Shown here piece after piece: positions 16,214 through 26,192 of a DNA stretch of 64,000 nucleotides. Both the position numbers and the translations under genes were made by a program. The notes beneath the pieces are model-generated. The model saw only the letters and a list, made by a program, of their open reading frames with translations. It did no database searches and had not been told where the DNA came from. Position 1 is the first letter of the stretch. Each line of letters begins with the position of its first letter. Source of the DNA: Niveispirillum lacus (GTDB taxonomy: Bacteria > Pseudomonadota > Alphaproteobacteria > Azospirillales > Azospirillaceae); contig NZ_NOXU01000025.1 in the NCBI RefSeq assembly GCF_002251795.1, positions 124,001 through 188,000 of the forward strand. Reading direction: 5' to 3'.

Positions 16214-18741
16214 CGACGCCCCTCCATTGGAGATGTTCGCGGGTGATCGGAAACCCTATTGGCAACTTTTGCGGCCGCGTCGGCGTGCGCGTGTAAGACC
16301 GGGGCAGGCGCCGGCGCCAAATGCAAGGACCGCCGCGACAGGCGCAGCGCATTGCCCAGAACCACCAACGACGAACTGGACATGGCGAGGGCCGCAATCA
16401 GCGGGGTGGCATGCCCCAGCATGGCAATGGGCACAGCGCACAGATTATAGAAAAGCGAAAAGCCCAGATTCTGCAGAACCAACCGGTCAGCCCGACGGGC
16501 CACGTCCAACAACTCTGCCACCGGGGCCAGTCGGTCGCCCTGAAACACGGCGTCGGCGGCATTCTGCGCCACATCCACCGCGCTGCCCGGAGAGGCTGAA
16601 ACATCGGCTGCCGAGAGGGCGGCTGCATCGTTCAACCCATCACCGACCATCAGCACATGGCGACCCTCGGCCTTCATGGTTGCCAGGGCAGCAGCCTTGC
16701 CAGCGGGGTCGACCCCGGCATGGCTGTTACTGATGCCCAACCGCACGGCCATGGCGGTCACCACCGGTTCCCGATCGCCGGAAATCAGCGCCAGTCTGTA
16801 ACCTTTGCGGCGCAGATCAGCCACCACCGCCAGGGCGTCAGCCCGCGGGCTGTCGGCAAAGGTGAACCGCACCGGTTGACGGCCAGGGCGGGACAGCCAC
16901 AGTTCAGGCCCTTCGATCAAGCCACCGGGTACGCTGACCGGTCCGACGAACCCACGACGGCCCAAACGGACCATGCCGTCCGGCCCCGGCCATTCCAGCC
17001 CGGCGCCTGGCACCTCCCGCACCCCGTCGGCAACGGGCCCCGGCCCAGCGGCCCGTACGATGGCCCGCGACAGGGGGTGGCGGCTGGACCGGGCGAGGCG
17101 GGCCGCCAGATCCAAATCGGCACCATCACGGGCCGGATCGGGCAGAAGGTCCGGACGCCCCAAGGTCAATGTACCGGTCTTGTCAAAGACAATAGTATCG
17201 ACCTTAGCCAACCGTTCCAGGGCAGTCGCGGATTTCAACAGAATGCCGCCGCGCATCAACCGCCCCGTCGCCACAACCTGTACCGCTGGTACCGCAAGGG
17301 CCAGGGCGCAGGGGCAGGTGATGATCAGGACGGCGACGGCGATAAACAAGGCCTCCTGCCAAGCGATCCCAACCCAGAGGACCCAGACCAAGAAGGTGGC
17401 CAAGGCGGCGCTATGCACCACGGGCGTGTAGGAACGGGCCACACGGTCGGCCAGGGCCACATAACGGGCCCGTCCCTGTTCGGCGGCTTCCATCAGTCGC
17501 ACGATCTCAGCCAGAAGAGTGCCTTCACCCCGCGCAGACACCGTCAGACGCAGCGGCGCTGACAGGTTGACCATGCCGGCAAACAGGCGATCGCCGGGCC
17601 GGGCCGGTTGGGGATGGCTTTCCCCGGTGACCACCGAGGTGTCGATATCCGACACACCATCGGCTACGGTCCCGTCGACCCCGATCCGCTCTCCCACCGC
17701 GACCATGACTGTGGCCCCCACCGGCACCTGTGCGGGGGCTGTGGGTACGGCCATGCCGGCATCGTTCAACACCATCACCGGAGCGCGGCCCAGGGCCAGA
17801 AGATGTTCCGCAGCCCCCCGTGCCCGGCCGCGTGCACGCGCATCCAGGAACCGCCCGACCAGCAGGAAAAACAGCAGCATGACAGCGCCATCGAAATAGG
17901 CATGCGCCCCGTGCCGCGCCGTTTCCCACAAGCTGACACTGGTGGCCAGCGTCACGCCCAGGGAAATGGGGACATCCATATTTGTCCGTCCGGCGCGCAA
18001 CGCATTCACGGCTGACCGGAAAAAGGGGCGGCCCGCATAGGCCACGATCGGGACGGCGATCAAGGCCGACAACCAATGCATCAGTGTGCGCGTCGCCTCC
18101 CCCATGCTGCCCGCATGGCCGGACCAGACGGACACAGACAGCAGCATGATATTCATCATGCCGAATCCGGCCACCGCCATGGCGCGCACCAGTTCCTTTT
18201 CTGCCTGCTTCTGGGGATCATCGGCCCCTTCCGTCCCGGCCACGGCCGGGCGATAGCCCAGGCGACGAACAATACCGGCCAGCCTTTCCGCGATGCCGGC
18301 CCCACCATCGTCCACGCCGGTGGCGCCCGTGCTGGTGTCGGTGTTCCGCCAGTTCACCAACAACCGGCGCGTTGTCAGGTTCATCCGCGCGGCGGTGACC
18401 CCCGGCGCCCGCCGCAACGCGCATTCGATGAGCCAGACACAGGCCCCACAGGTCACCCCATCCACCACCAAGCGCAAACAATACGACCCATCCGGCAACA
18501 ACTCCACCGCCGCCGACAGGTCCAGTGGTACCGGGTCTTGCGCTGGCGGAATGGGTGCGGCCGTGTCGCGTCGGGCATAATAGGCATCGAGACCCAGATC
18601 ATGGATCAGGCCATAAGCATCGGCGCAGGCCGGGCTGCAAAAACGCTCCCCCGCCACGACCGCCTGCCCACAATGGGCGCATCCCGGGCAAACACCGTGA
18701 TCAGGCACAGGATTGATGGCAGGGGATGGGGTGGATGTCAT
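16210..18741 (-). CDS. ccoI: Copper-translocating P1B-type ATPase CcoI/FixI
   Basis: This ATPase (843 aa) exports copper for assembly of the CuB centre of cbb3 oxidase. The N-terminus has a Cys-rich metal-binding segment (CPGCAHCGQAVV, then RFCSPAC), then an HMA domain with CGAC. After the first helices come the transport motif CPC (TCPCALALAVP), the phosphorylation site DKTGT around residue 520 and the hinge GDGLND. The ATG at 18741 overlaps the ccoH stop (ATGA), which decides the start against a longer frame from 18813. The C-terminal tail beyond the last helix is rich in Ala, Pro and His. It is the third gene of the cco maturation operon. Confidence 0.95.
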   Translation of the reverse strand: MTSTPSPAINPVPDHGVCPGCAHCGQAVVAGERFCSPACADAYGLIHDLGLDAYYARRDTAAPIPPAQDPVPLDLSAAVELLPDGSYCLRLVVDGVTCGACVWLIECALRRAPGVTAARMNLTTRRLLVNWRNTDTSTGATGVDDGGAGIAERLAGIVRRLGYRPAVAGTEGADDPQKQAEKELVRAMAVAGFGMMNIMLLSVSVWSGHAGSMGEATRTLMHWLSALIAVPIVAYAGRPFFRSAVNALRAGRTNMDVPISLGVTLATSVSLWETARHGAHAYFDGAVMLLFFLLVGRFLDARARGRARGAAEHLLALGRAPVMVLNDAGMAVPTAPAQVPVGATVMVAVGERIGVDGTVADGVSDIDTSVVTGESHPQPARPGDRLFAGMVNLSAPLRLTVSARGEGTLLAEIVRLMEAAEQGRARYVALADRVARSYTPVVHSAALATFLVWVLWVGIAWQEALFIAVAVLIITCPCALALAVPAVQVVATGRLMRGGILLKSATALERLAKVDTIVFDKTGTLTLGRPDLLPDPARDGADLDLAARLARSSRHPLSRAIVRAAGPGPVADGVREVPGAGLEWPGPDGMVRLGRRGFVGPVSVPGGLIEGPELWLSRPGRQPVRFTFADSPRADALAVVADLRRKGYRLALISGDREPVVTAMAVRLGISNSHAGVDPAGKAAALATMKAEGRHVLMVGDGLNDAAALSAADVSASPGSAVDVAQNAADAVFQGDRLAPVAELLDVARRADRLVLQNLGFSLFYNLCAVPIAMLGHATPLIAALAMSSSSLVVLGNALRLSRRSLHLAPAPAPVLHAHADAAAKVANRVSDHPRTSPMEGRR

Positions 18742-19217
18742 TTGGGCACCATGATGCGCTGCACCAATAGGTACTGATCGTCGCCATGGCGCAGTGCCGC
18801 CTTCACATCCCATTGACCGGGATAAGGCGCATCCAGCCGAGCCACGAATCGCCCATCGCCAGTGGCTTCAAAGTCCAATGGCAGCGGGGCAGCATTGCTG
18901 ACCGGCCGCTCCAGTCGACCGGTAATGCCGACATCATTCAGGGGCTGTCCATTCCGGTCCTGAAGACGCAGGACAAGCTGCCCGGCCTCGACATTCACCG
19001 ACACACGCCAGCCCAGTGCATCCTGTCCCTTCTGGGCGGCCAACACATCATTGTAACGCACCCCCCGCTCATAGGGTTTCTCCACGGCAAGGCCGGAATA
19101 GGAGCTGAGCGCATAGGTCACCATCACCGCATTGACGGCGATGACAACCAGCATGGCTCCGACAAACACCCAGGGAATCCAGTTGCTTTTGCGCGGCTGA
19201 TCGATGGTCATGGCCAT
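18738..19217 (-). CDS. ccoH: FixH/CcoH family protein
   Basis: A 159-aa protein with a single N-terminal membrane helix (WIPWVFVGAMLVVIAVNAVM) and a periplasmic immunoglobulin-like domain (GWRVSVNVEAGQLVLRLQD, PGQWDVKAALRHGDDQYLL) typical of FixH. CcoH associates with cbb3 oxidase subunits and stabilises the complex during assembly. The ATG at 19217 follows AGGGA and lies 3 bp after the ccoG stop. It lies between ccoG and ccoI, as in most alphaproteobacteria. Confidence 0.93.
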   Translation of the reverse strand: MAMTIDQPRKSNWIPWVFVGAMLVVIAVNAVMVTYALSSYSGLAVEKPYERGVRYNDVLAAQKGQDALGWRVSVNVEAGQLVLRLQDRNGQPLNDVGITGRLERPVSNAAPLPLDFEATGDGRFVARLDAPYPGQWDVKAALRHGDDQYLLVQRIMVPK

Positions 19218-19220
19218 GGC

Positions 19221-20762
19221 TCAATCCCTGTTGTGAGGGTTACGGAGATGGGGGCCGACAAACACCGCGTCATAGGCGTCGCCCTCCCCGCGCACCGGGT
19301 TGGTCAGCACAAATTCAATCTTCACCCGTTCATCCCGCGCCCGGTCGGGCGGGGCCGTCACAAAGACGCGGAAGGTGGCGACCTTGTCGGACTTGACGGG
19401 CAGAATCACCGACTGACCACCGCCAGCTTCGCCGACATCCTGAACCAGCAGATGTGCATCCTTCAGCCCTTTCAGGCTTAACAGAAAATCCACCGCCTCG
19501 CGGCGCTTGTTCAGCACCTTCAGGGTATAGCCGTTGCGCACGCCGCCATCCGACAATGTCACAAACAGCGGCGCGCGATCGCGCAGCACATTCACTTCCA
19601 CCGTCGTCCGGAGCAGCAGGGCCGCCAGCATCACGGCGCCAACCAGGGCCAACAGGCCGGCGTAAATGATGGTGCGCGGGCGCACGATCTTCCATGGGGC
19701 GCGGCCGCCCTTGGCACGGGCCTGCTGGCGTGCCTCGGTATCAAAGGTGATCAATTCACGCGGACGCCCGACCTTGTCCATGATCTGGTTGCAACTGTCG
19801 ATGCAAAGGCCACAACCGATGCATTCCAGTTGCAGCCCATCGCGGATATCAATCCCGGTGGGGCAGACGGTCACGCATTGACCGCAATCGATACAGTCGC
19901 CGCGCCCGTCCCAACTGGTGCCTGCCTTGTGCGGTCCGCGTGTCTCTCCACGCCAACGCTCATAGGTGACGACCATGGACTGGTCATCCAGCATGGCGGC
20001 CTGGAAACGCGGCCAGGGACACATGTAGGTGCAGACCTGTTCACGCGCCCAGCCGGCCAGGACATAGGTGGTGGTGGTGAACAGGCCCACGAAGAAATAC
20101 TGGACCAGCGTCGCCTGACCGGTAAAGAACTGCACCACAAAGGTCGGCGCATCGTTGAAATACAGCGCCCAGGCCCCGCCTGTCGCCAGGGCGATCAGCA
20201 GCCAGGCCGTGTGTTTGGCCGTCCGTTTCACGATCTTCTCTGCGCTGATTGGCGCCTTGTCCAGGCGCATACGGGCCCCACGATCCCCTTCAATCCAGCG
20301 CTCAACCAACATGAACAGGTCGGTCCACACAGTCTGCGGGCAGGCATATCCACACCAGAGCCGCCCGAACAACGCCGTGACCAGAAACAAACCCAGCGCG
20401 CCCAACACGAGCAAGCCAGTGATGAAGTAAACCTCCTGGGGCCAGATCTCGATTCCGAACAGGTAGGCGCGCGGTGCGCCCATGTCGATCAGCAGGGCCT
20501 GGCTTGGCGCGTCCGGACCCCGGTCCCACCGCACCCAGGGTGCTAGATAATAGAGCGTGAGGCAGAAGATCAGCACCGCCCATTTGATGGTGCGGTACTT
20601 GCCCGTCACTGATTTAGGCTGCACCTTGACGCGCGCGGCATAAAGCGACGGCGGGGCCGCGACAGTCGCCGGCTTTGCCGCCGACTTACGCGCACCCTCA
20701 AACGCCGTCTGCGCCACATCCGCCGCAGCGGCCTTCTCCAGCAATGTCTCCGGCCCGGCCAT
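19221..20762 (-). CDS. ccoG: cbb3 oxidase accessory protein CcoG (FixG/RdxA), ferredoxin-like
   Basis: This is a membrane-bound 2[4Fe-4S] protein of 513 aa that reduces copper for delivery to cbb3 oxidase. It has several membrane helices, with conserved FGRLWCGYACPQTVWTDLFM and YMCPWPRFQAAMLD. Two ferredoxin clusters follow (CIDCGQCVTVCPTG and CIGCGLCIDSCNQ). The C-terminal part is a periplasmic FixG Ig-like domain after a late helix (GLLALVGAVMLAALLL). ATG 20762 follows AAGGGG; a TTG 18 bp upstream is less likely. It leads the ccoGHIS operon. The structural genes ccoNOQP are not in the window. Confidence 0.95.
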   Translation of the reverse strand: MAGPETLLEKAAAADVAQTAFEGARKSAAKPATVAAPPSLYAARVKVQPKSVTGKYRTIKWAVLIFCLTLYYLAPWVRWDRGPDAPSQALLIDMGAPRAYLFGIEIWPQEVYFITGLLVLGALGLFLVTALFGRLWCGYACPQTVWTDLFMLVERWIEGDRGARMRLDKAPISAEKIVKRTAKHTAWLLIALATGGAWALYFNDAPTFVVQFFTGQATLVQYFFVGLFTTTTYVLAGWAREQVCTYMCPWPRFQAAMLDDQSMVVTYERWRGETRGPHKAGTSWDGRGDCIDCGQCVTVCPTGIDIRDGLQLECIGCGLCIDSCNQIMDKVGRPRELITFDTEARQQARAKGGRAPWKIVRPRTIIYAGLLALVGAVMLAALLLRTTVEVNVLRDRAPLFVTLSDGGVRNGYTLKVLNKRREAVDFLLSLKGLKDAHLLVQDVGEAGGGQSVILPVKSDKVATFRVFVTAPPDRARDERVKIEFVLTNPVRGEGDAYDAVFVGPHLRNPHNRD

Positions 20763-21297
20763 CGGGGCACCCCTTGGCAACGATCATGAACAGTTCGGTG
20801 GGCAACCCACCCTGGCTGCACCCTAAGCCGGCGCGATAGGGGGCGCTTTGCGATAGATCAAATGACGGTAGGATGATTGGTCGCAGGATAAAGCGACGCA
20901 CGGCAGCGCCCGGCCCCAAGTTTGCGCAGGCTACCGGACCGGCGCGGCAGACCACGGGGTAGTTCGCGTCTTTCGGTCGCATTAGACATTGCTGAAAGAA
21001 GATCAATCGCCATGATCACCAGCACTGCCTTGTTATTGGGCAATGACTGCCCTCAAGACGTGCATCGTCCGCATGAAATCGCGGCAATTAAGGGAAACAC
21101 ACGGCAGCAGTCACTATCCAGAAGTATATCGTATAATTTTTTGTCATATTTCACTGCACATCACCGGGTCTCCGGTGATAGTTTCAGGTCACTGATTGAT
21201 ATGGCTTGGGTTTGTTTTTGTTGCCGACCGAACAAGGGGCATAACAGGCCGGCTATATCCAATAAACTGCAATCATACGTCATGAACCGTGAGCTGC
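20763..21297. other. Non-coding gap between ccoG and the MCP/Cache gene
   Basis: This 535-bp gap holds the ccoG promoter side (with the FNR-like box) and, from about 21115, an AT-rich stretch. A perfect 8-bp hairpin, ATCACCGG (21160-21167) with CCGGTGAT (21172-21179) around a 4-nt loop, follows and lies about 120 bp before the next start. No open frame in the gap looks like protein. The hairpin could be a terminator or a leader structure. Confidence 0.5.
20848..20861 (-). promoter_or_regulatory. FNR/FixK-like box upstream of ccoG
   Basis: The minus strand reads TTGATCTATCGCAA, a good left half (TTGAT) and a partial right half (CGCAA) of the TTGAT-N4-ATCAA anaerobox, centred about 92 bp upstream of the ccoG start. 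Low-oxygen control by an FNR/FixK protein is usual for cco genes. Only one half-site is perfect. Confidence 0.55.
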
Positions 21298-22425
21298 ATG
21301 CCAAAGCAACTGACACTGCCCATCTCCAACGATCCGGGTAACGTAATCGACCACGACGCGTCACCGGAAACCATCATCGAACTGGCAAAGGAAGTCGCCG
21401 AAGTGTCGGCGGTGCGCACCAGTGCCATTGGCGATATCACCCGGCGGACCAAGATCCTGGCGCTCAATGCCAAGATAGAGGCCGCGCGCGCCGGCATTCA
21501 TGGTGCTGGCTTCGGTGTGGTCGCGGCGGAGGTGCAAAACATCTCTTCTGAGATTGACCTTGCCGCGAACCGTATGCGTGATGAAATCGTCGGCAGCGCC
21601 ACCCGTTTGCACCAGTTGGGGCAGGGGCTGGTCGGGTCCATGCGTGGACAGCGTCTAGCAGACCTTGCACTGAACATGATCGATATCATCGACCGCAACC
21701 TTTATGAACGATCCTGTGATGTGCGGTGGTGGGCGACCGACAGCGCCGTCGTGGATGCGTTAGAACATCCCGGTACCGTAACGGCTGACCATGCCGGTCA
21801 ACGGATGGGCACCATCCTGAAATCCTACACGGTCTATCTCGACATCTGGATCGCCGATGCACAGGGGAAGGTGATCGCCAATGGCCGTGCCGACCGGTAC
21901 CCTGTCGCAGGTCGATCAGTCGCCCAGGAAAGCTGGTTCCGCGATGCCATGGCGACACGCGATGGCACGGAATTCAGCGTCGCTGATGTCGCTCCGCATG
22001 ACGGGCTGAACGGTCAGCCGGTGGCCATCTATGCCACGGCCATCCGGGCGGGCGGGGCCGAAAACGGGGCGCCCCTGGGGGTGCTGGGCATCTTCTTTGA
22101 TTGGGCACCACAGGCCGGGGCGGTGGTAAAATCGGTCCGCCTGACAGAAGAGGAACGGTTGGAAAACCGGACCAAATGCCTGATCGTCGACAGCAATTTC
22201 CGTGTAATCGCGGCCAGCGACGAACGGTATCTGATGATTGGCCGTTACCCGTTGCAGACCGGTGGCAAGGATATGGGTTATTATCAGGCCGGTGACGGTA
22301 CCCTGGTAGCCTTTGCCCTGACCCCTGGCTATGAGACCTACAAGGGGCTGGGCTGGTACGGATTGATCCTGCAACGCCCACCAGAGGTTGAAGCTGCGTG
22401 GAATGCGCGGCACGGTCACGCCTGA
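21298..22425 (+). CDS. Soluble MCP-like/Cache-like sensor protein with reversed domain order
   Basis: This 375-aa protein has no membrane helix. Residues of about 25-110 resemble the MCP signalling hairpin (ILALNAKIEAARAGIHGAGF, then GVVAAEVQNIS). The remainder, after the linker RNLYERSCDVRWWATD, looks like a double Cache-type sensor (VYLDIWIADAQGKVIANGRA, then DSNFRVIAASDERYLMIGRY). Chemoreceptors normally place the sensor first, outside the membrane, and the signalling hairpin last; here the order is reversed and all is cytoplasmic. The start is uncertain: GTG 21289 or ATG 21298, neither with a good ribosome site. It may dock onto chemotaxis arrays or other MCPs; no che genes are nearby. 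Target and ligand unknown. Confidence 0.72.
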   Translation: MPKQLTLPISNDPGNVIDHDASPETIIELAKEVAEVSAVRTSAIGDITRRTKILALNAKIEAARAGIHGAGFGVVAAEVQNISSEIDLAANRMRDEIVGSATRLHQLGQGLVGSMRGQRLADLALNMIDIIDRNLYERSCDVRWWATDSAVVDALEHPGTVTADHAGQRMGTILKSYTVYLDIWIADAQGKVIANGRADRYPVAGRSVAQESWFRDAMATRDGTEFSVADVAPHDGLNGQPVAIYATAIRAGGAENGAPLGVLGIFFDWAPQAGAVVKSVRLTEEERLENRTKCLIVDSNFRVIAASDERYLMIGRYPLQTGGKDMGYYQAGDGTLVAFALTPGYETYKGLGWYGLILQRPPEVEAAWNARHGHA

Positions 22426-22517
22426 CCCGGTTTGGACTGGCATTTTTAGACTTGGCACCGGCCATGCCCGCATCGGATAGAATGGGCACCTCCTGTCCAT
22501 TCTATCTTCGGTCCCTG

Positions 22518-23510
22518 ATGCCCTGCGCTGCCGAGCACCCCTCCTTGACCTGGATCGTCGTTCTGAACTGGAACGGGGCGGAAGATACGATCGGCTGCAT
22601 CGACGCGGTGCGGACCTTGACAGGTGGGCGCTGGCGACTGGCCGTCTGCGACAATGCCTCTGGCGATGATTCGGTACCTCGCCTGCGGGCGGCATTGAGG
22701 GAGCGCTTTGGCGACCGGTTTGCCGAGCTGGCGGAAGCTGATGTAGCCACCACGACCCCACAGCATGACGTCTACCTGATCCGCAATGCCGGTAATTACG
22801 GTTATGCCGGCGGCAATAATGTTGGCCTGCGGCTGGCGATGCGTGATCCGGACATGGGGTTCGCGTGGATCTTGAATAATGACACGCTGCCGCAGCCGGG
22901 CGCCCTGGCGGCATTGCTGGGCCATGCAGCCGACCATCCGCAGCAAGGCATGATCGGCTCCACCCTGCTTTACGCCCATCAGCCCGACCTGATCCAGGGG
23001 GCGGGGGGCGCCCGCTATAATCGCTGGACCGGTCTTGTGCAGCATTTGGGGTGGAATCGCTCACGCACGGAAGCCGCAACCTTTGCTAACGCCCCCCTGG
23101 ATTACATCATCGGGGCCGCCATGTTCATCCGGCGCGCCTGGCTGGAACAGATCGGCCTGATGGATGACAGTTTTTTCCTTTACTTCGAGGAAATTGACTA
23201 TTGTCGGCGCGGTCGCCACCGGTTCGATCTGGGCTATGCCCCGGACAGTCTGGTGCTGCACAAGGAAGGCGGCACAACGGGCGGGCATCGCGACCAGATT
23301 AGCTGGCTGGCTGATTTCTATAATCTGCGCAATCGGCTGCGGATCACTTGGCGGCATTTCCCGTATGCCATGCCGACCATTATTGCTGGCCTGTGTGTGA
23401 CGGCGCTGAACCGGCTACGCCGGGGTCAAGCAGACCGACTGCCCATGCTCTGGCGTATTCTCTGGCGGTTTCAGACCATCCGGTTCGAGGATGTACGGCG
23501 GCCGGGTTGA
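22518..23510 (+). CDS. Family 2 glycosyltransferase (rhamnosyltransferase-like)
   Basis: A GT-A fold transferase of about 330 aa begins with LTWIVVLNWNGAEDTIGCID, then YGYAGGNNVGLRLA and the metal-binding ILNNDT (the DxD equivalent). GAAMFIRRAWLEQIGLMD and FFLYFEEIDYCRR are typical of rhamnosyl- and related transferases acting on polysaccharide acceptors. The start is not certain: ATG 22518 fits the fold; 22482 and 22464 add 12 or 18 residues. It precedes the dTDP-rhamnose genes on the same strand, so dTDP-rhamnose is the likely donor. A C-terminal hydrophobic patch may bind the membrane. Confidence 0.85.
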   Translation: MPCAAEHPSLTWIVVLNWNGAEDTIGCIDAVRTLTGGRWRLAVCDNASGDDSVPRLRAALRERFGDRFAELAEADVATTTPQHDVYLIRNAGNYGYAGGNNVGLRLAMRDPDMGFAWILNNDTLPQPGALAALLGHAADHPQQGMIGSTLLYAHQPDLIQGAGGARYNRWTGLVQHLGWNRSRTEAATFANAPLDYIIGAAMFIRRAWLEQIGLMDDSFFLYFEEIDYCRRGRHRFDLGYAPDSLVLHKEGGTTGGHRDQISWLADFYNLRNRLRITWRHFPYAMPTIIAGLCVTALNRLRRGQADRLPMLWRILWRFQTIRFEDVRRPG

Positions 23511-23639
23511 GCCCTGCTGTTGCCTGTCCGGGTCGGACAGTGCATAAAGCGGCCAGTCTCACTTCCGTACCCTGGGGCGAGGGGGCGGGCGGTGTGATGC
23601 CAATGCCCTTCCTTTGCCCCCTTCGCCGGATAGAATCCC

Positions 23640-24194
23640 ATGCAAGTGACCAGATACGATATCGACGGCCTCGCCCTGCTGAAGCCGGCCCGGTTCGGTG
23701 ACCATCGTGGTTATTTCGCCGAAACATACAGCCGCCGCCGCTTTAAGGAGATGGTCGGCGTGGATGTGGATTTTGTGCAGGACAACCATTCCCTCTCGCG
23801 GGATGTCGGCACGCTGCGCGGCCTACATTTTCAGCGTCCGCCAACCGCACAGGGCAAGCTGGTGCGGGTGGTGCGCGGGGCGGTTCTGGATGTCGCTGTC
23901 GATATGCGTCGCGCTTCCGCCACCTTCGGCCGGCATGTCGCTGTGGAGCTAACCGCCGAAGGGGGCGAACAATTGTGGATACCAGCGGGCTTTGCACACG
24001 CCTTCTGCACGCTGGTTCCGGATACGGAATTTGTCTACAAGGTGACTGACTATTACAGCCCCGCCGATGATGGCGGCATCATCTGGAACGATCCCGATCT
24101 AGGGATCGCTTGGCCCTTCCCGGCGGACAAGCTGATCCTGTCCGACAAGGACAGCAAACTGCCACGCCTGCGCGATCTGCCGCCGATTTTCTGA
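23640..24194 (+). CDS. rfbC: dTDP-4-dehydrorhamnose 3,5-epimerase
   Basis: RfbC (184 aa) epimerises dTDP-4-keto-6-deoxyglucose at C3 and C5, the third step of dTDP-L-rhamnose synthesis. Landmarks: [20 protein letters not shown] at the start, the DNHS motif ([20 protein letters not shown]) with the catalytic-region His, and [14 protein letters not shown] in the cupin barrel. Length is normal. It opens a run of four biosynthetic genes rfbC-rfbB-rfbA-rfbD. The four steps together convert glucose-1-phosphate to dTDP-rhamnose. Confidence 0.96.
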   Translation: MQVTRYDIDGLALLKPARFGDHRGYFAETYSRRRFKEMVGVDVDFVQDNHSLSRDVGTLRGLHFQRPPTAQGKLVRVVRGAVLDVAVDMRRASATFGRHVAVELTAEGGEQLWIPAGFAHAFCTLVPDTEFVYKVTDYYSPADDGGIIWNDPDLGIAWPFPADKLILSDKDSKLPRLRDLPPIF

Positions 24195-24216
24195 ACCCGC
24201 TGACAAGAGTCCTGGA

Positions 24217-25287
24217 ATGACCATGCTTTCCCCCAAAATGATCCTTGTCACCGGGGGCGCCGGCTTCATCGGTTCCGCCTTCATCCGCCATGCGGTGGGC
24301 GAAAAGGGCTGCGCCGTCGTCAATATCGACAAGCTGACCTATGCGGCCAATCTGGAGAATGTGCGGATAGTGCAAAACAGCCCGCTCTATCATTTCGAGC
24401 AGGCTGATATCTGCGACCGCCCCGCCATTGACGCAATTTTCGATAAGTATCAACCCGACGCCATCGTGCATCTGGCCGCCGAAAGCCATGTCGACCGCTC
24501 CATCGACGGTCCAGACGCCTTTATCCAGACCAATGTCGTGGGTACAGGCGTGCTGCTGTCGGCAGCACGCGACTATTGGCAGGGCCTGGACGGACAGAAG
24601 AAGGGCGATTTCCGCTTCCACCATGTCTCAACAGATGAGGTGTTCGGGTCGCTGGGCGATGAAGGGTTCTTTACCGAGACCACACCTTATGCTCCGCGTT
24701 CACCCTACTCGGCGTCCAAGGCATCCAGCGATCATCTGGTCGATGCTTGGCACCATACCTATGGGCTGCCTGTCGTCCTGACCAATTGTTCCAACAATTA
24801 CGGGCCGTTCCACTTCCCGGAAAAGCTGATCCCGCTGGTCATCCTGAACGCCCTGGAGCGTCGGCCGCTGCCTGTCTATGGCAAGGGCGACAATGTCCGT
24901 GACTGGCTTTATGTCGAGGATCACGCCCGCGCTTTGTGGGAGGTGCTGACGCGCGGGCCGGTGGGTGAACGGTTCAATATCGGCGGCAATAATGAAAAGA
25001 CCAATCTGGAGGTCGTGGAGCGTATCTGCGACATCCTGGATGACCTGCGTCCCGATGGAGAACCACGCCGCACGCTGATCACCTTCGTTAAGGACCGTCC
25101 CGGACACGACCATCGATATGCCATCGATGCCACCAAGATTCGGCAGCAGCTCGGCTGGGAACCGCAGGAAAGTTTTGAAACCGGCCTGGAGAGGACGGTT
25201 CGCTGGTATCTGGACAATGAATGGTGGTGGGCTCCCTTGCGGGAAGAAGCCCACAAGCGCCGCGGAGAGGGTAAAAAGAATGGCTAA
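24217..25287 (+). CDS. rfbB: dTDP-glucose 4,6-dehydratase
   Basis: This 356-aa enzyme is an NAD-dependent short-chain dehydratase catalysing the second rhamnose step. Rossmann motif [14 protein letters not shown], substrate/catalytic region [12 protein letters not shown] and YxxxK (YSASKAS) are all intact; [15 protein letters not shown] is a family signature. It lies 22 bp after rfbC, and its last 8 bp overlap the rfbA start, so translation is coupled. ATG 24217 is taken; nearby ATGs at 24223 and 24238 would trim only a few residues. Confidence 0.96.
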   Translation: MTMLSPKMILVTGGAGFIGSAFIRHAVGEKGCAVVNIDKLTYAANLENVRIVQNSPLYHFEQADICDRPAIDAIFDKYQPDAIVHLAAESHVDRSIDGPDAFIQTNVVGTGVLLSAARDYWQGLDGQKKGDFRFHHVSTDEVFGSLGDEGFFTETTPYAPRSPYSASKASSDHLVDAWHHTYGLPVVLTNCSNNYGPFHFPEKLIPLVILNALERRPLPVYGKGDNVRDWLYVEDHARALWEVLTRGPVGERFNIGGNNEKTNLEVVERICDILDDLRPDGEPRRTLITFVKDRPGHDHRYAIDATKIRQQLGWEPQESFETGLERTVRWYLDNEWWWAPLREEAHKRRGEGKKNG

Positions 25288-26164
25288 CCGCAAGGGCATC
25301 ATCCTGGCTGGCGGCTCCGGTACCCGGCTTTATCCCATCACCATGGGTGTGTCGAAGCAACTGCTGCCGGTCTACGACAAGCCGATGATCTATTATCCGC
25401 TGTCGGCCCTGATGATGGCGGGCATTACCGATATCCTGGTGATCAGCACGCCCCACGACCTGCCGCAATTCAGCCATCTGTTAGGCGATGGCAGCCAGTG
25501 GGGCCTGAACCTGTCTTATGCGGTGCAGCCCAGCCCCGACGGGCTGGCCCAGGCTTTCATCATCGGGCGGGGGTTTGTCGGCAATGACCCGGCCGCCCTG
25601 GTGTTGGGTGACAATATTTTCTACGGCGACGGGTTCGAAAAACTGCTGGCCAACGCCCATGGCCGCGACAGCGGTGCCACCGTCTTCGCCTATCATGTCA
25701 ACGACCCGGAACGATACGGCGTGGTCAGTTTCGACGGTGACGGCAATGCCCTCAGCATCGAAGAAAAGCCCAAGGCGCCGAAATCGAACTATGCCGTTAC
25801 CGGCCTCTATTTCTACGACAATTCGGTTCTGGACATCGCCGCCACCATTAAGCCTTCGCCGCGTGGCGAGCTTGAAATCACCGACGTCAACAATGTCTAC
25901 CTGCAACGGAACAAGCTGCGGGTCGAACGGATGGGCCGGGGCTATGCCTGGCTGGACACGGGTACGCATGACAGCTTGGTGGAGGCCACGCATTTTGTGC
26001 AGACAGTGGAGCGCCGTCAGGGTCTGAAGATCGCCTGCCCAGAAGAGATCGCGTTCCGTCGCGGCCTGATCACCGCGGACCAGGTGGAAAAGCTGGCCAA
26101 GCCGTTGCTGAAAAATGAATACGGCCAGTATCTGATCAAGATCCTGGCCGAAGCACGAGCCTGA
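25280..26164 (+). CDS. rfbA: Glucose-1-phosphate thymidylyltransferase
   Basis: RfbA (294 aa) makes dTDP-glucose from dTTP and glucose-1-phosphate, the first rhamnose step. The nucleotide-binding loop [20 protein letters not shown] and [13 protein letters not shown] are exact family motifs, and [11 protein letters not shown] and [14 protein letters not shown] follow. The ATG at 25280 ([12 protein letters not shown]) overlaps the end of rfbB by 8 bp and lies close to GGAGAGGG; a longer in-frame ORF upstream is antisense-like noise in rfbB. Confidence 0.96.
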   Translation: MANRKGIILAGGSGTRLYPITMGVSKQLLPVYDKPMIYYPLSALMMAGITDILVISTPHDLPQFSHLLGDGSQWGLNLSYAVQPSPDGLAQAFIIGRGFVGNDPAALVLGDNIFYGDGFEKLLANAHGRDSGATVFAYHVNDPERYGVVSFDGDGNALSIEEKPKAPKSNYAVTGLYFYDNSVLDIAATIKPSPRGELEITDVNNVYLQRNKLRVERMGRGYAWLDTGTHDSLVEATHFVQTVERRQGLKIACPEEIAFRRGLITADQVEKLAKPLLKNEYGQYLIKILAEARA

Positions 26165-26192
26165 TCATCGGCTGCAACAACGGGAACATGCG

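Noticed and set aside
20922-21341. 139-aa frame in the gap before the MCP/Cache gene
   Set aside because: Sequence is AT-rich at its end with odd residue mix, no ribosome site and overlaps the start region of the real gene.
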